Translations under genes and position numbers: made by a program | Notes under the pieces: generated by a model | Told to the model about the DNA's origin: nothing | The model's database searches: none | The model's input: only the letters and a program-made list of their open reading frames with translations | Shown: one piece after another, positions 33,583 to 45,496 of the stretch | How positions within the stretch are numbered: the first letter of the stretch is position 1 | How the letters are laid out: each line of letters begins with the position of its first letter | Assembly: GCF_000699445.3 (NCBI RefSeq) | Contig: NC_067198.1 | Coordinates: 6,420,801 to 6,484,800, forward strand | DNA: 64,000 bases | Source of the DNA: Schistosoma haematobium | Lineage: Eukaryota; Platyhelminthes; Trematoda; Strigeidida; Schistosomatidae | Reading direction: 5' to 3'

Positions 33583-34073
33583 GAGAAAGCGCGTGCTATC
33601 TAAAAAAGACAGTGGTATTGTTCCTCGTTGAGTTAATTAACTGTTTTGATCGTAAATTACGCATCAAAACTACTGTTTACACTTTAATTGTATCTACTCC
33701 AATTAAAGTGATATTGTATTAAGTGTTTAGATCTTGCTTTTGTGTATTTATTGCATCGAAGTATACTTGATCGACTTTTACTTGATTTATTTAGTTAGGG
33801 TTGAGAATTCTTTTTTTACATATCCTATTTGTGTCACCATTGTAGTTGATTTTCAAGATAGCCAGCTCTGCTCACAAATGTGGACAACCATATTGCTTAT
33901 TCCCCGTGGAGGAACGGATGCAATGTGATGAGTGTAATAAGTGGTTCCATAAGATGTGCACCTGATCAAGCCCCACTGCATATAAAAGGTGCTCAAAGCC
34001 AAACTCTCATTGGCTTTGTAGTTTTTGTTGATCGAGCAAAACACTGCTCATCCAGGAACCAATTGGCCTCCTG

Positions 34074-34856
34074 ATGTTGGCTAATAAGAAGGTTGATGAG
34101 GGCCGTACTGGTAACATTGGTACTGATGGCGAAGATTGCATTAATGTCGTGAGCGCTGTCACGGCGCAAGCCAGACACCTACCTGTGCAACCCGCAGTTA
34201 AACGTTCTCCCCCGAAACGAACAGTGAGTGACACCTCATTAGACGTTGGTGGCCATATTGCTACAGCCGCGATTGGTGATCAAGATAAGGCACTTACTGT
34301 TCCGGGTTGTTATAATGTAGATGTTTCGACTGAGGGAAAATGGATGACGCGAAAACGCAGAATAGTAGGAAAGACAGCTAAAACTAATGACTGTTTACTT
34401 GACACATCCGTGGTGGACTCTCAGATCAATCCGCCAAAGTCCCGAAGTAAAGCCTCGTCTAACATTGTTGTGAGTCACTCGCTCGACTCTCAGGACTCTG
34501 TTACAATAAAAACTAATCGTAATTTACCAGTAGTTAATATACAGGATCCAACGTCACTTTCGGAAGCTGTTAACACAATTTCGAAAGAAGCTAAACTCCT
34601 TCCTAGTTTAATTATTTGGAATCTGGAGGAGTCGAAAGACAACGACCGTGCTAGAAGGCATGCACATGACCCGCAGTTAGTGGAGTCTGTGGTAAGAAAT
34701 GTACTACCTGAAGAGGTTTCAGGGGTACATATTACAAAAGTAATACGACTTGGTAAATGGGATGGAGGCGAGACCCACTCAAGAAGAAACCTGAGGCTAG
34801 TTCTCGGGAGCTTTGAAGAAAGAGACATTATTGAAAAACATGCTAAAAACTCGTAA
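34074..34856 (+). pseudogene. CR1-like ORF1 protein (chaperone/RNA-binding part)
   Basis: 260 codons, probably open by chance from a codon that is not the original start, since the PHD segment lies upstream in another frame. The middle is Ser/Thr/Lys-rich; the end (LPSLIIWNLEES...VSGVHITKVIRLGK...RNLRLVLGSFEERDIIEKHA) has the RRM-like pattern of non-LTR ORF1 proteins. A stop at 34854 precedes further similarity in a shifted frame (34860-35034). Confidence 0.7.
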
Positions 34857-34991
34857 CTCAAATATCCGTATTCGACCAGATTGGCCACTTGAGGATCGAA
34901 TCAAGTGGAAGAATGCTCTTACTGAATTGAGAACCCGCAAGTTAAATGACGAAAATAACCTTACCATTAAGGGTTTTCTGGTAGTCAGGTC

Positions 34992-35710
34992 TTGGAAGCC
35001 AATGCTTCCGAGACCTGTATGGGTAGAACGATAGATTGCCAAAACACCTTGAGTGTGTGCTACACGAACGCTCGTAGTCTTAGAAATAAAAGGTCCGAGC
35101 TAAGTCTGATGGTGGATGAATTATGTCCCGATATAATTGTTGTTACAGAAACTTGGTTCACCGCAGACATAGAATGTTCTCCCATCATTGCTGGCTATAT
35201 CTGTATTAGAAGTGATAGAGTTTTAAGTCGCAAGTGGGGAGGTGTAATATTATACGTTAGGGATCACTTTCGCATACAATCAACCATATCGGAGGCTCAT
35301 ATCAGTGGCACATGTGAGGTAGCATATTGTAAGATTAAATCTAGAAATAGGTTAGTGACTATAGGGGGAATATAATGCAGTCCGTTTTGTCTTGCTGACG
35401 ACTTTTCCTAAGACACATCTGTTCTTGGAGTATGGCAGAATGTTCTCTCATCATTGAGGACTTCAAGGCACCGCATATCAAATGGATAGAGCTTACAGTT
35501 CCAGGTAGTGGTTTCGATAGCGACCTTTTATCTACCGTTATTCAGTGTGCACTTGTAGAATGTATCACAAAACCGACGCATAGTGATTTCAATCACGATC
35601 CGTCACCGCCGGACCTCGCTCTCACGCACCACTGAGAGGATTTCTTTGTTATTCAGCACCTTCCCCCATTAGTGAACAGTGATTACGTTGTAATCCACTT
35701 TAAGTTTAGG
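34992..35710 (+). pseudogene. CR1-like ORF2 endonuclease domain, broken
   Basis: 34992-35375 gives the N-terminal half (YTNARSLRNKR, TETWFTADIE, WGGVILYVRDHF). 35432-35635 and 35672-35710 give the rest in other frames, with DLALTHH and NSDYVVIHF. The final SDH motif reads SDY (TAC at 35684-35686 for an expected CAC or CAT). Confidence 0.78.
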
Positions 35711-36149
35711 ACACATAGTATACAATTCGTATCTGCTCCACCCCGTCCCAATATATTACGAGCCAATATTCTGGAAATCAGAAACTGTGCTACCTCGACT
35801 GGTTGGTCGGTCGACGCAGATGGATTGATCGAAGATGAATGGAATAAGTTTAAGGCCACATTCGAGTCCGTAACGTCGCCATTTATTCCATGGTCAGCAC
35901 GTAAGCTATCACATTTCCCTCTATGGATTAATAAGGAAACCCGGAAGCTGTTAAAGCATAGGAAACATATCTGGGACTTATTCTTGTTGACAGATCATGC
36001 ACCATTTAAGCATGAGTACCGAAAATTCCGTAATATCTGTAAGAAAACCATAGCCAAATCCCGTACCACTTACAAACGACAGTTAGTATATGATAGCCGT
36101 ACTTGTCCGAAACGATTGTTTTCGTATGTTAAACGGCAAATGAAACGTA

Positions 36150-37570
36150 GTGATGGTATTCTCCCCGTTACTGTTACACGAAAATTCAGAATTACTAGCT
36201 GAGACTTTTTCAGACTATTTTAGCGAAGTCTTCTCTACGTTTATTGTAACAAATACTTGTCCCACTCACACCGAGATACCAACCATTGAATCTGTACAGG
36301 TGACTGAGGAAACTATCCTTCTGTTGATAACTAACCTCAAGCCTGGTAAGATACCGGGCCCAGACGGGTTACATTCACGGTTGCTGTCATCTCTTGCGAA
36401 CATTATTTCAAAACCGCTCGCGACACTCTTCAACATGTCCCTTTCACTCGCTCAACTCGCTAGAGATTGGAAGGACGTTATAGTTAGTCCTATATTTAAG
36501 GACGGTCAGAGACAGTATCTAACTACCGGCCTGTCAGTCTAACTAGCATGGTCTTTAAGTTACTTGAAAAGATAATTCGGGTTAGGTTGCTAAGCCACAT
36601 AGATTTACACAATCTGTTAGCCCCTGAGCAACACGGATTTCGTAACAAGCATTCATGCTTGACTAACCTGCTTATTGCGAGAGAGGATTGTACAGCAGCC
36701 CTAGATATTGGTTTGTCTGTCGATGTGATATTCATAGATTTTAGCAAAGCATCTGACAGGGTTTCACACGTAGGTTTTATGCAGAAGCTCACGAGCTTCG
36801 GAATAATAAGTACTGTACATGAGTGGATAGGAAACTTCTGTGACCCCAGAAAGAGAGTGAGGGTCAACGGAACGCTATCCTATTAGAAGCCGGTCAAAAA
36901 TGGTGTACCCCATGGCACCATCTTAGGCCCTCTGCTCTTCCCTCTCTACGTTAGTGAGTTACCGCTGTTGCTTAGGTCGTCGATAATATTGTTTGCGGAT
37001 GATGTAAAAATCTGGAGAACAGTAAAAAGTGCGGCTGATCATTTGGATCTTCAAGCTGATCTAAACAATTTAATTAGATGGACTGGAGAGTGGGGCTTAA
37101 AAATCAATGCTAGGAAGAGCGTGCTAATGCACATCGATCACGGTAATAGTTACCGTCATACTATTGAGGGTAAACCTCTTCCATGTGCTCAAGAACATAA
37201 AGACTTAGGAGCAGTAATAAGTCATGATTTAAAAACAACTACGCATTGCAAAGCAGCCGCTGTCAAAGGTTTTCGTGCGTTATTGTCACTTCGCCGAGCA
37301 TTCAAATCTTTTGACGAGGAAACGTTTCGAATTTTATATCCCATATATATAAGACCACATTTAGAGTACTGTATCCTAGCTGATAGCCCGTGTCTGGTAA
37401 AGGATACTAACTCCCTTGAGCGTGTCCGGCGTGTGGGAACGAAATTAGTGAAGGATCTTTCTAGACTTCCTTACGATGAGCGTTTAAAACGCCTAAACCT
37501 TTCCCCTTGTCGTATCGTAGGACGCGAGGTGACCTTATACTGGCATTTCATATCTTTAATTATGATTTGA
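36150..37570 (+). pseudogene. CR1-like ORF2 reverse transcriptase, broken
   Basis: Palm, fingers and thumb in pieces at 36150-36542, 36548-36886 and 36968-37570. NGVPHGTILGPLLFPLYVSE lies between the second and third (36899-36958), after the TAG at 36883. The 200-codon third piece carries FADD and ends before the true C-terminus, which continues out of frame to about 37790. Confidence 0.83.
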
Positions 37571-37800
37571 GTGTTAATATGTCTTATCTTTTTGATCCTT
37601 CTGCACTAATAATCTCCGCGGTCATAGCAAGAAGGTTCATAAACCACGATCTAAAAAACTTAAAGTGGGGTCCCTTTTTTCTCATCGAGTAGTCAAGGAT
37701 TGGAACGCCTTATCCGAACAAGTGGTATCAGCCCCATCAGTGAATACTTTCAAGGAGAAGCTGGACCTTCACTGGAAAGCAATGTGTCAGGATTAATACA

Positions 37801-39600
37801 GGTTCACTAATCTACTATCCTTATCACTGAAGACTGAAGAAATGGTACAACACACGGCGCGCAGAAATGTTTAGTTCTCTGGATTCAGACTAAGATCTTC
37901 AAATTCATTTACCGAAGACCATGTCAAATCCCGATGTGCTCAGTGTAGAATACATGTGTAAGAAACGAAATGAAGGAAATACTCGACTGGGATAAGCTTC
38001 GGAAAAGCAAGGGTCAAGCCCATACACCCTCAGCCAAACCAGATTGCAAAGAATAGAGGAGTGAGAGGACAGGATTTAGAAGCCTTGAAGTTATAAATAA
38101 ACTTATTAGTGCTGAGTAGCGATGATTTATGCTAGACAACGTTGTTCTGTTCATTTGATTAACACTACTTTGTAACTTTAAATAAATTAAATTCTAACAA
38201 CCACGAAATTTCTAAATCGTAGATCATGACAATAAACTCCTTGCTCCTTGTCCCTAATTTTGATACTTCTGCACCTTAACGTCCGAACCTATCACTACGG
38301 ACCTTAGCATTAATAGGGCAAACATGCTGACCTTAATGGTCCATTCTATAAAAAACCATCACCCAATCGTTCCTAAATATGAAACAATAAAGATAAAACG
38401 TTTTAGAGGTGAACTATTCTCAACAGTATTCGAAATTCACTTATCGACCAGCCGAGTTGTGATTGGTTTCTCAAGAACGTCGATGCTGCATATTCTTACA
38501 GAGCGAAGTCCAAGGAAAGCAATCTAAGAGTCATCAACCCAGATATCCGACAAAGGTCAGTTGTCTTTCACAAGGTGAAAATCTTCCAACTATTCACTTG
38601 CAACTATGTCACTTGTATCACAAATAATAATAACAGATATGTATGTTAGTATGTTTACATCCACTTACTGTCTTTCTTACATAACTTGTATGAACTGGGT
38701 CATATTATATTCCGGTTCTCTGCATTAGTGTTAAATATTACCATATATGTTCATTTACCTGTCCTAAGAACAGTTCTTATTCAGCTTTACTCATCTAGGT
38801 TTATCAACCAACTTAAGCTGTCGATAGAATACAAACTAAGTAAATAGGATTTACATTCCATCAGCTCGATATCGATCTTTTAATACCTAGTCAGCACCGG
38901 TTGATGATTTTTTAAGTAAAATGCAATCCTGATCAAGGAGATTCGGAGACCTTATATAAGATGACTTCAATACACCCTATGCACAGAGAACTGAATTCAA
39001 TCTGTTGCGGATTTCTACAAAGTAAAACTGCGATAGATGTGGTTCAGGATATTAGAGATTCCCCTAGGTATAACCTACAGTACTCCTGTTTTGTTCAAGC
39101 CTATTCTATGGTAGGCAGACATAAAGATTAACTCTGCGACCTAAATTGAAGACCAGAAAATTGGCTCAGATAGACCAGCGAAGGTCATAGAGACACAAGT
39201 ATCACTATAGATTATGTTCTGAACAGCGACAAAGAAGATAGACAACTATCTTGAATAAACGAAGGCAATTCAATGGTCAGCAAGGCGAAATTTTAAAAAG
39301 GCATGTATGTTGAAATCAATCTTGGCTCAGAAAATGCTATGTAAAATTACAAGTCGACCCAGAATATATGTATAAACATATCCCATGTATCACAGAGAGC
39401 GTGCTAAAATCAACTGCATAACTAGCAATCGAACAGCTGAAGCGAGTGTTCTCATATTAATTACAGGATGAGAGTGGAATCGTGGATTCACAATTTATTT
39501 AATAACGGGAATGGATATTACATGAAAAATGAAGACTGGAATTGAGCAGAAGCCATAAGTGATTATTTCGAGAGTCATATCTACTCAGGTCTTACTCCAA
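37801..39600. other. Flank between CR1-like element and tandem array
   Basis: 1.8 kb with no coding similarity recognised; the ORF at 38324-38527 has no domain. Not similar to the repeat unit. The last bases before 39601 (CTTACTCCAA) do not match the corresponding positions of a unit, so 39600/39601 is the array edge. Confidence 0.6.
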
Positions 39601-39833
39601 GAGCATTTTAACCAAATCGACTACCCAGTGAAGACTGCGGTCATTCGAAATACAGATGTCAACAGGATCGAAAACGTACTGGGATATGTATTGCTACTCA
39701 GGTCAATATGAAATTTGACATCCTACTGAACTAGTGTGAGTTACCCATAGACAGTAAGGATGGGACTGGTAATTTAACTCACAAGGCATAATCAAAACAA
39801 CGTTCACCAAACATCAAATCTTTTTTAGAATAA

Positions 39834-40514
39834 CGTAGCCAAATCGTTCGCTTTGGATATCGCTACTCTAAACCTGTGAATGTAACCAGTGGGGTTATAC
39901 AAGGAAGTGTGGTTGGCCCATTACTCTTTCTCCTTTTTATCAATGACGTGCGTTCCCTCTTTCAGTATGGTAAGCCTTTCCTTTTTGCTGATGACCTGAA
40001 AGTAGTTGATTCATTCTCTTCCCCCACGAAAGAAAGCTATATTTCAGCGGTAATCCAAGAGGAAATAAACAAGTTGTACGAATGGACTGTTTCGTGGAAT
40101 ATGCCACTTAATGTTGACAAAAGTGGATTTATTCACATTGGTCGCTGCCTTAACTTAAATCTGACTGTACAGACACATACACTCAAACCTCTCAATACTG
40201 TTCGTGACCTGGGTTTAAGATATAGCAACAGTCTGAACTTTTCTGAGCACATTATATCTCAAGCATCCAAAGCTAGAAAGCTCATCGGATTGATAATGAT
40301 AAACCTCAATAATATCGAATCGAGATTGTTATTATTATACAGAAAATGTATCTTACCCATTCTTGAATATGGTATTTTAGTTTACAGTAATTGCAGACAT
40401 AATGAGCATTTTCACCAAATCGACTACCCAGTGAAGACTGCGGTCATTCGAAATACAGATGTCAACAGGATCGAAAACGTACTGGGATATGTATTGCTAC
40501 TCAGGTCAATATGA
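39834..40514 (+). pseudogene. Reverse transcriptase fragment, representative unit (open 226 codons)
   Basis: The frame opens after TAA (39831-39833) and closes at TGA (40512-40514). It encodes SQIVRFGYRYSKPVNVTSG then VIQGSVVGPLLFLLFINDV (palm), the catalytic LFADDLKVVDSF, EWTVSWNMPLNVDKSGF, VRDLGLRYSNSLNFSEH, and the thumb IESRLLLLYRKCILPILEYG. This is the middle and end of a Jockey/CR1-type RT: the fingers, endonuclease and ORF1 are missing. There is no ATG before the Met of WNMPLNV, about 100 codons in, so no normal start exists. The same frame is open in 19 of 30 full units. Confidence 0.85.
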
Positions 40515-43500
40515 AATTTGACATCCTACTGAACTAGTGTGAGTTACCCATAGACAGTAAGGATGGGACTGGTAATTTAACTCACAAGGCATAATCAAAA
40601 CAACGTTCACCAAACATCAAATCTTTTTTAGAATAACGTAGCCAAATCGTTCGCTTTGGATATCGCTACTCTAAACCTGTGAATGTAACCAGTGGGGTTA
40701 TACAAGGAAGTGTGGTTGGCCCATTACTCTTTCTCCTTTTTATCAATGACGTGCGTTCCCTCTTTCAGTATGGTAAGCCTTTCCTTTTTGCTGATGACCT
40801 GAAAGTAGTTGATTCATTCTCTTCCCCCACGAAAGAAAGCTATATTTCAGCGGTAATCCAAGAGGAAATAAACAAGTTGTACGAATGGACTGTTTCGTGG
40901 AATATGCCACTTAATGTTGACAAAAGTGGATTTATTCACATTGGTCGCTGCCTTAACTTAAATCTGACTGTACGGACACATACACTCAAACCTCTCAATA
41001 CTGTTCGTGACCTGGGTTTAAGATATAGCAACAGTCTGAACTTTTCTGAGCACATTATATCTCAAGCATCCAAAGCTAGAAAGCTCATCGGATTGATAAT
41101 GATAAACCTCAATAATATCGAATCGAGATTGTTATTATTATACAGAAAATGTATCTTACCCATTCTTGAATATGGTATTTTAGTTTACAGTAATTGCAGA
41201 CATAATGAGCATTTTCACCAAATCGACTACCCAGTGAAGACTGCGGTCATTCGAAATACAGATGTCAACAGGATCGAAAACGTACTGGGATATGTATTGC
41301 TACTCAGGTCAATATGAAATTTGACATCCTACTGAACTAGTGTGAGTTACCCATAGACAGTAAGGATGGGACTGGTAATTTAACTCACAAGGCATAATCA
41401 AAACAACGTTCACCAAACATCAAATCTTTTTTAGAATAACGTAGCCAAATCGTTCGCTTTGGATATCGCTACTCTAAACCTGTGAATGTAACCAGTGGGG
41501 TTATACAAGGAAGTGTGGTTGGCCCATTACTCTTTCTCCTTTTTATCAATGACGTTCGTTCCCTCTTTCAGTATGGTAAGCCTTTCCCTTTTGCTGATGA
41601 CCTGAAAGTAGTTGATTCATTCTCTTCCCCCACGAAAGAAAGCTATATTTCAGCGGTAATCCAAGAGGAAATAAACAAGTTGTACGAATGGACTGTTTCG
41701 TGGAATATGCCACTTAATGTTGACAAAAGTGGATTTATTCACATTGGTCGCTGCCTTAACTTAAATCTGACTGTACAGACACATACACTCAAACCTCTCA
41801 ATACTGTTCGTGACCTGGGTTTAAGATATAGCAACAGTCTGAACTTTTCTGAGCACATTATATCTCAAGCATCCAAAGCTAGAAAGCTCATCGGATTGAT
41901 AATGATAAACCTCAATAATATCGAATCGAGATTGTTATTATTATACAGAAAATGTATCTTACCCATTCTTGAATATGGTATTTTAGTTTACAGTAATTGC
42001 AGACATAATGAGCATTTTCACCAAATCGACTACCCAGTGAAGACTGCGGTCATTCGAAATACAGATGTCAACAGGATCGAAAACGTACTGGGATATGTAT
42101 TGCTACTCAGGTCAATATGAAATTTGACATCCTACTGAACTAGTGTGAGTTACCCATAGACAGTAAGGATGGGACTGGTAATTTAACTCACAAGGCATAA
42201 TCAAAACAACGTTCACCAAACATCAAATCTTTTTTAGAATAACGTAGCCAAATCGTTCGCTTTGGATATCGCTACTCTAAACCTGTGAATGTAACCAGTG
42301 GGGTTATACAAGGAAGTGTGGTTGGCCCATTACTCTTTCTCCTTTTTATCAATGACGTGCGTTCCCTCTTTCAGTATGGTAAGCCTTTCCTTTTTGCTGA
42401 TGACCTGAAAGTAGTTGATTCATTCTCTTCCCCCACGAAAGAAAGCTATATTTCAGCGGTAATCCAAGAGGAAATAAACAAGTTGTACGAATGGACTGTT
42501 TCGTGGAATATGCCACTTAATGTTGACAAAAGTGGATTTATTCACATTGGTCGCTGCCTTAACTTAAATCTGACTGTACAGACACATACACTCAAACCTC
42601 TCAATACTGTTCGTGACCTGGGTTTAAGATATAGCAACAGTCTGAACTTTTCTGAGCACATTATATCTCAAGCATCCAAAGCTAGAAAGCTCATCGGATT
42701 GATAATGATAAACCTCAATAATATCGAATCGAGATTGTTATTATTATACAGAAAATGTATCTTACCCATTCTTGAATATGGTATTTTAGTTTACAGTAAT
42801 TGCAGACATAATGAGCATTTTCACCAAATCGACTACCCAGTGAAGACTGCGGTCATTCGAAATACAGATGTCAACAGGATCGAAAACGTACTGGGATATG
42901 TATTGCTACTCAGGTCAATATGAAATTTGACATCCTACTGAACTAGTGTGAGTTACCCATAGACAGTAAGGATGGGACTGGTAATTTAACTCACAAGGCA
43001 TAATCAAAACAACGTTCACCAAACATCAAATCTTTTTTAGAATAACGTAGCCAAATCGTTCGCTTTGGATATCGCTACTCTAAACCTGTGAATGTAACCA
43101 GTGGGGTTATACAAGGAAGTGTGGTTGGCCCATTACTCTTTCTCCTTTTTATCAATGACGTGCGTTCCCTCTTTCAGTATGGTAAGCCTTTCCTTTTTGC
43201 TGATGACCTGAAAGTAGTTGATTCATTCTCTTCCCCCACGAAAGAAAGCTATATTTCAGCGGTAATCCAAGAGGAAATAAACAAGTTGTACGAATGGACT
43301 GTTTCGTGGAATATGCCACTTAATGTTGACAAAAGTGGATTTATTCACATTGGTCGCTGCCTTAACTTAAATCTGACTGTACAGACACATACACTCAAAC
43401 CTCTCAATACTGTTCGTGACCTGGGTTTAAGATATAGCAACAGTCTGAACTTTTCTGAGCACATTATATCTCAAGCATCCAAAGCTAGAAAGCTCATCGG

Positions 43501-45496
43501 ATTGATAATGATAAACCTCAATAATATCGAATCGAGATTGTTATTATTATACAGAAAATGTATCTTACCCATTCTTGAATATGGTATTTTAGTTTACAGT
43601 AATTGCAGACATAATGAGCATTTTCACCAACTCGACTACCCAGTGAAGACTGCGGTCATTCGAAATACAGATGTCAACAGGATCGAAAACGTACTGGGAT
43701 ATGTATTGCTACTCAGGTCAATATGAAATTTGACATCCTACTGAACTAGTGTGAGTTACCCATAGACAGTAAGGATGGGACTGGTAATTTAACTCACAAG
43801 GCATAATCAAAACAACGTTCACCAAACATCAAATCTTTTTTAGAATAACGTAGCCAAATCGTTCGCTTTGGATATCGCTACTCTAAACCTGTGAATGTAA
43901 CCAGTGGGGTTATACAAGGAAGTGTGGTTGGCCCATTACTCTTTCTCCTTTTTATCAATGACGTGCGTTCCCTCTTTCAGTATGGTAAGCCTTTCCTTTT
44001 TGCTGATGACCTGAAAGTAGTTGATTCATTCTCTTCCCCCACGAAAGAAAGCTATATTTCAGCGGTAATCCAAGAGGAAATAAACAAGTTGTACGAATGG
44101 ACTGTTTCGTGGAATATGCCACTTAATGTTGACAAAAGTGGATTTATTCACATTGGTCGCTGCCTTAACTTAAATCTGACTGTACAGACACATACACTCA
44201 AACCTCTCAATACTGTTCGTGACCTGGGTTTAAGATATAGCAACAGTCTGAACTTTTCTGAGCACATTATATCTCAAGCATCCAAAGCTAGAAAGCTCAT
44301 CGGATTGATAATGATAAACCTCAATAATATCGAATCGAGATTGTTATTATTATACAGAAAATGTATCTTACCCATTCTTGAATATGGTATTTTAGTTTAC
44401 AGTAATTGCAGACATAATGAGCATTTTCACCAAATCGACTACCCAGTGAAGACTGCGGTCATTCGAAATACAGATGTCAACAGGATCGAAAACGTACTGG
44501 GATATGTATTGCTACTCAGGTCAATATGAAATTTGACATCCTACTGAACTAGTGTGAGTTACCCATAGACAGTAAGGATGGGACTGGTAATTTAACTCAC
44601 AAGGCATAATCAAAACAACGTTCACCAAACATCAAATCTTTTTTAGAATAACGTAGCCAAATCGTTCGCTTTGGATATCGCTACTCTAAACCTGTGAATG
44701 TAACCAGTGGGGTTATACAAGGAAGTGTGGTTGGCCCATTACTCTTTCTCCTTTTTATCAATGACGTGCGTTCCCTCTTTCAGTATGGTAAGCCTTTCCT
44801 TTTTGCTGATGACCTGAAAGTAGTTGATTCATTCTCTTCCCCCACGAAAGAAAGCTATATTTCAGCGGTAATCCAAGAGGAAATAAACAAGTTGTACGAA
44901 TGGACTGTTTCGTGGAATATGCCACTTAATGTTGACAAAAGTGGATTTATTCACATTGGTCGCTGCCTTAACTTAAATCTGACTGTACAGACACATACAC
45001 TCAAACCTCTCAATACTGTTCGTGACCTGGGTTTAAGATATAGCAACAGTCTGAACTTTTCTGAGCACATTATATCTCAAGCATCCAAAGCTAGAAAGCT
45101 CATCGGATTGATAATGATAAACCTCAATAATATCGAATCGAGATTGTTATTATTATACAGAAAATGTATCTTACCCATTCTTGAATATGGTATTTTAGTT
45201 TACAGTAATTGCAGACATAATGAGCATTTTCACCAAATCGACTACCCAGTGAAGACTGCGGTCATTCGAAATACAGATGTCAACAGGATCGAAAACGTAC
45301 TGGGATATGTATTGCTACTCAGGTCAATATGAAATTTGACATCCTACTGAACTAGTGTGAGTTACCCATAGACAGTAAGGATGGGACTGGTAATTTAACT
45401 CACAAGGCATAATCAAAACAACGTTCACCAAACATCAAATCTTTTTTAGAATAACGTAGCCAAATCGTTCGCTTTGGATATCGCTACTCTAAACCT

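Larger units (their letters stand above)
33860..37800 (+). mobile_element. CR1-like non-LTR retrotransposon, nearly full length, decayed
   Basis: In order: a PHD-type zinc-finger segment (MQCDECNKWFHKMC, about 33920-33963), ORF1 remainder (34074-34856), AP endonuclease (34992-35700), RT (36150-37570) and a 3' part to about 37800. Motifs: YTNARSLRNKRSELSLMVDE and VTETWF in the endonuclease, KPGKIPGPDGLHSRLLS and FIDFSKASDRVSH in the RT, catalytic LFADDVKIW (FADD at 36992-37003), and a thumb with EHKDLGAVISHDLKT. Inactivating changes include TAG at 36883, frameshifts near 35375, 36200 and 36540, and replacement of the endonuclease SDH histidine by Tyr. PHD/zinc-finger ORF1 proteins are known in CR1-type elements. 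The RT differs clearly from the one in the tandem array. Confidence 0.86.
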
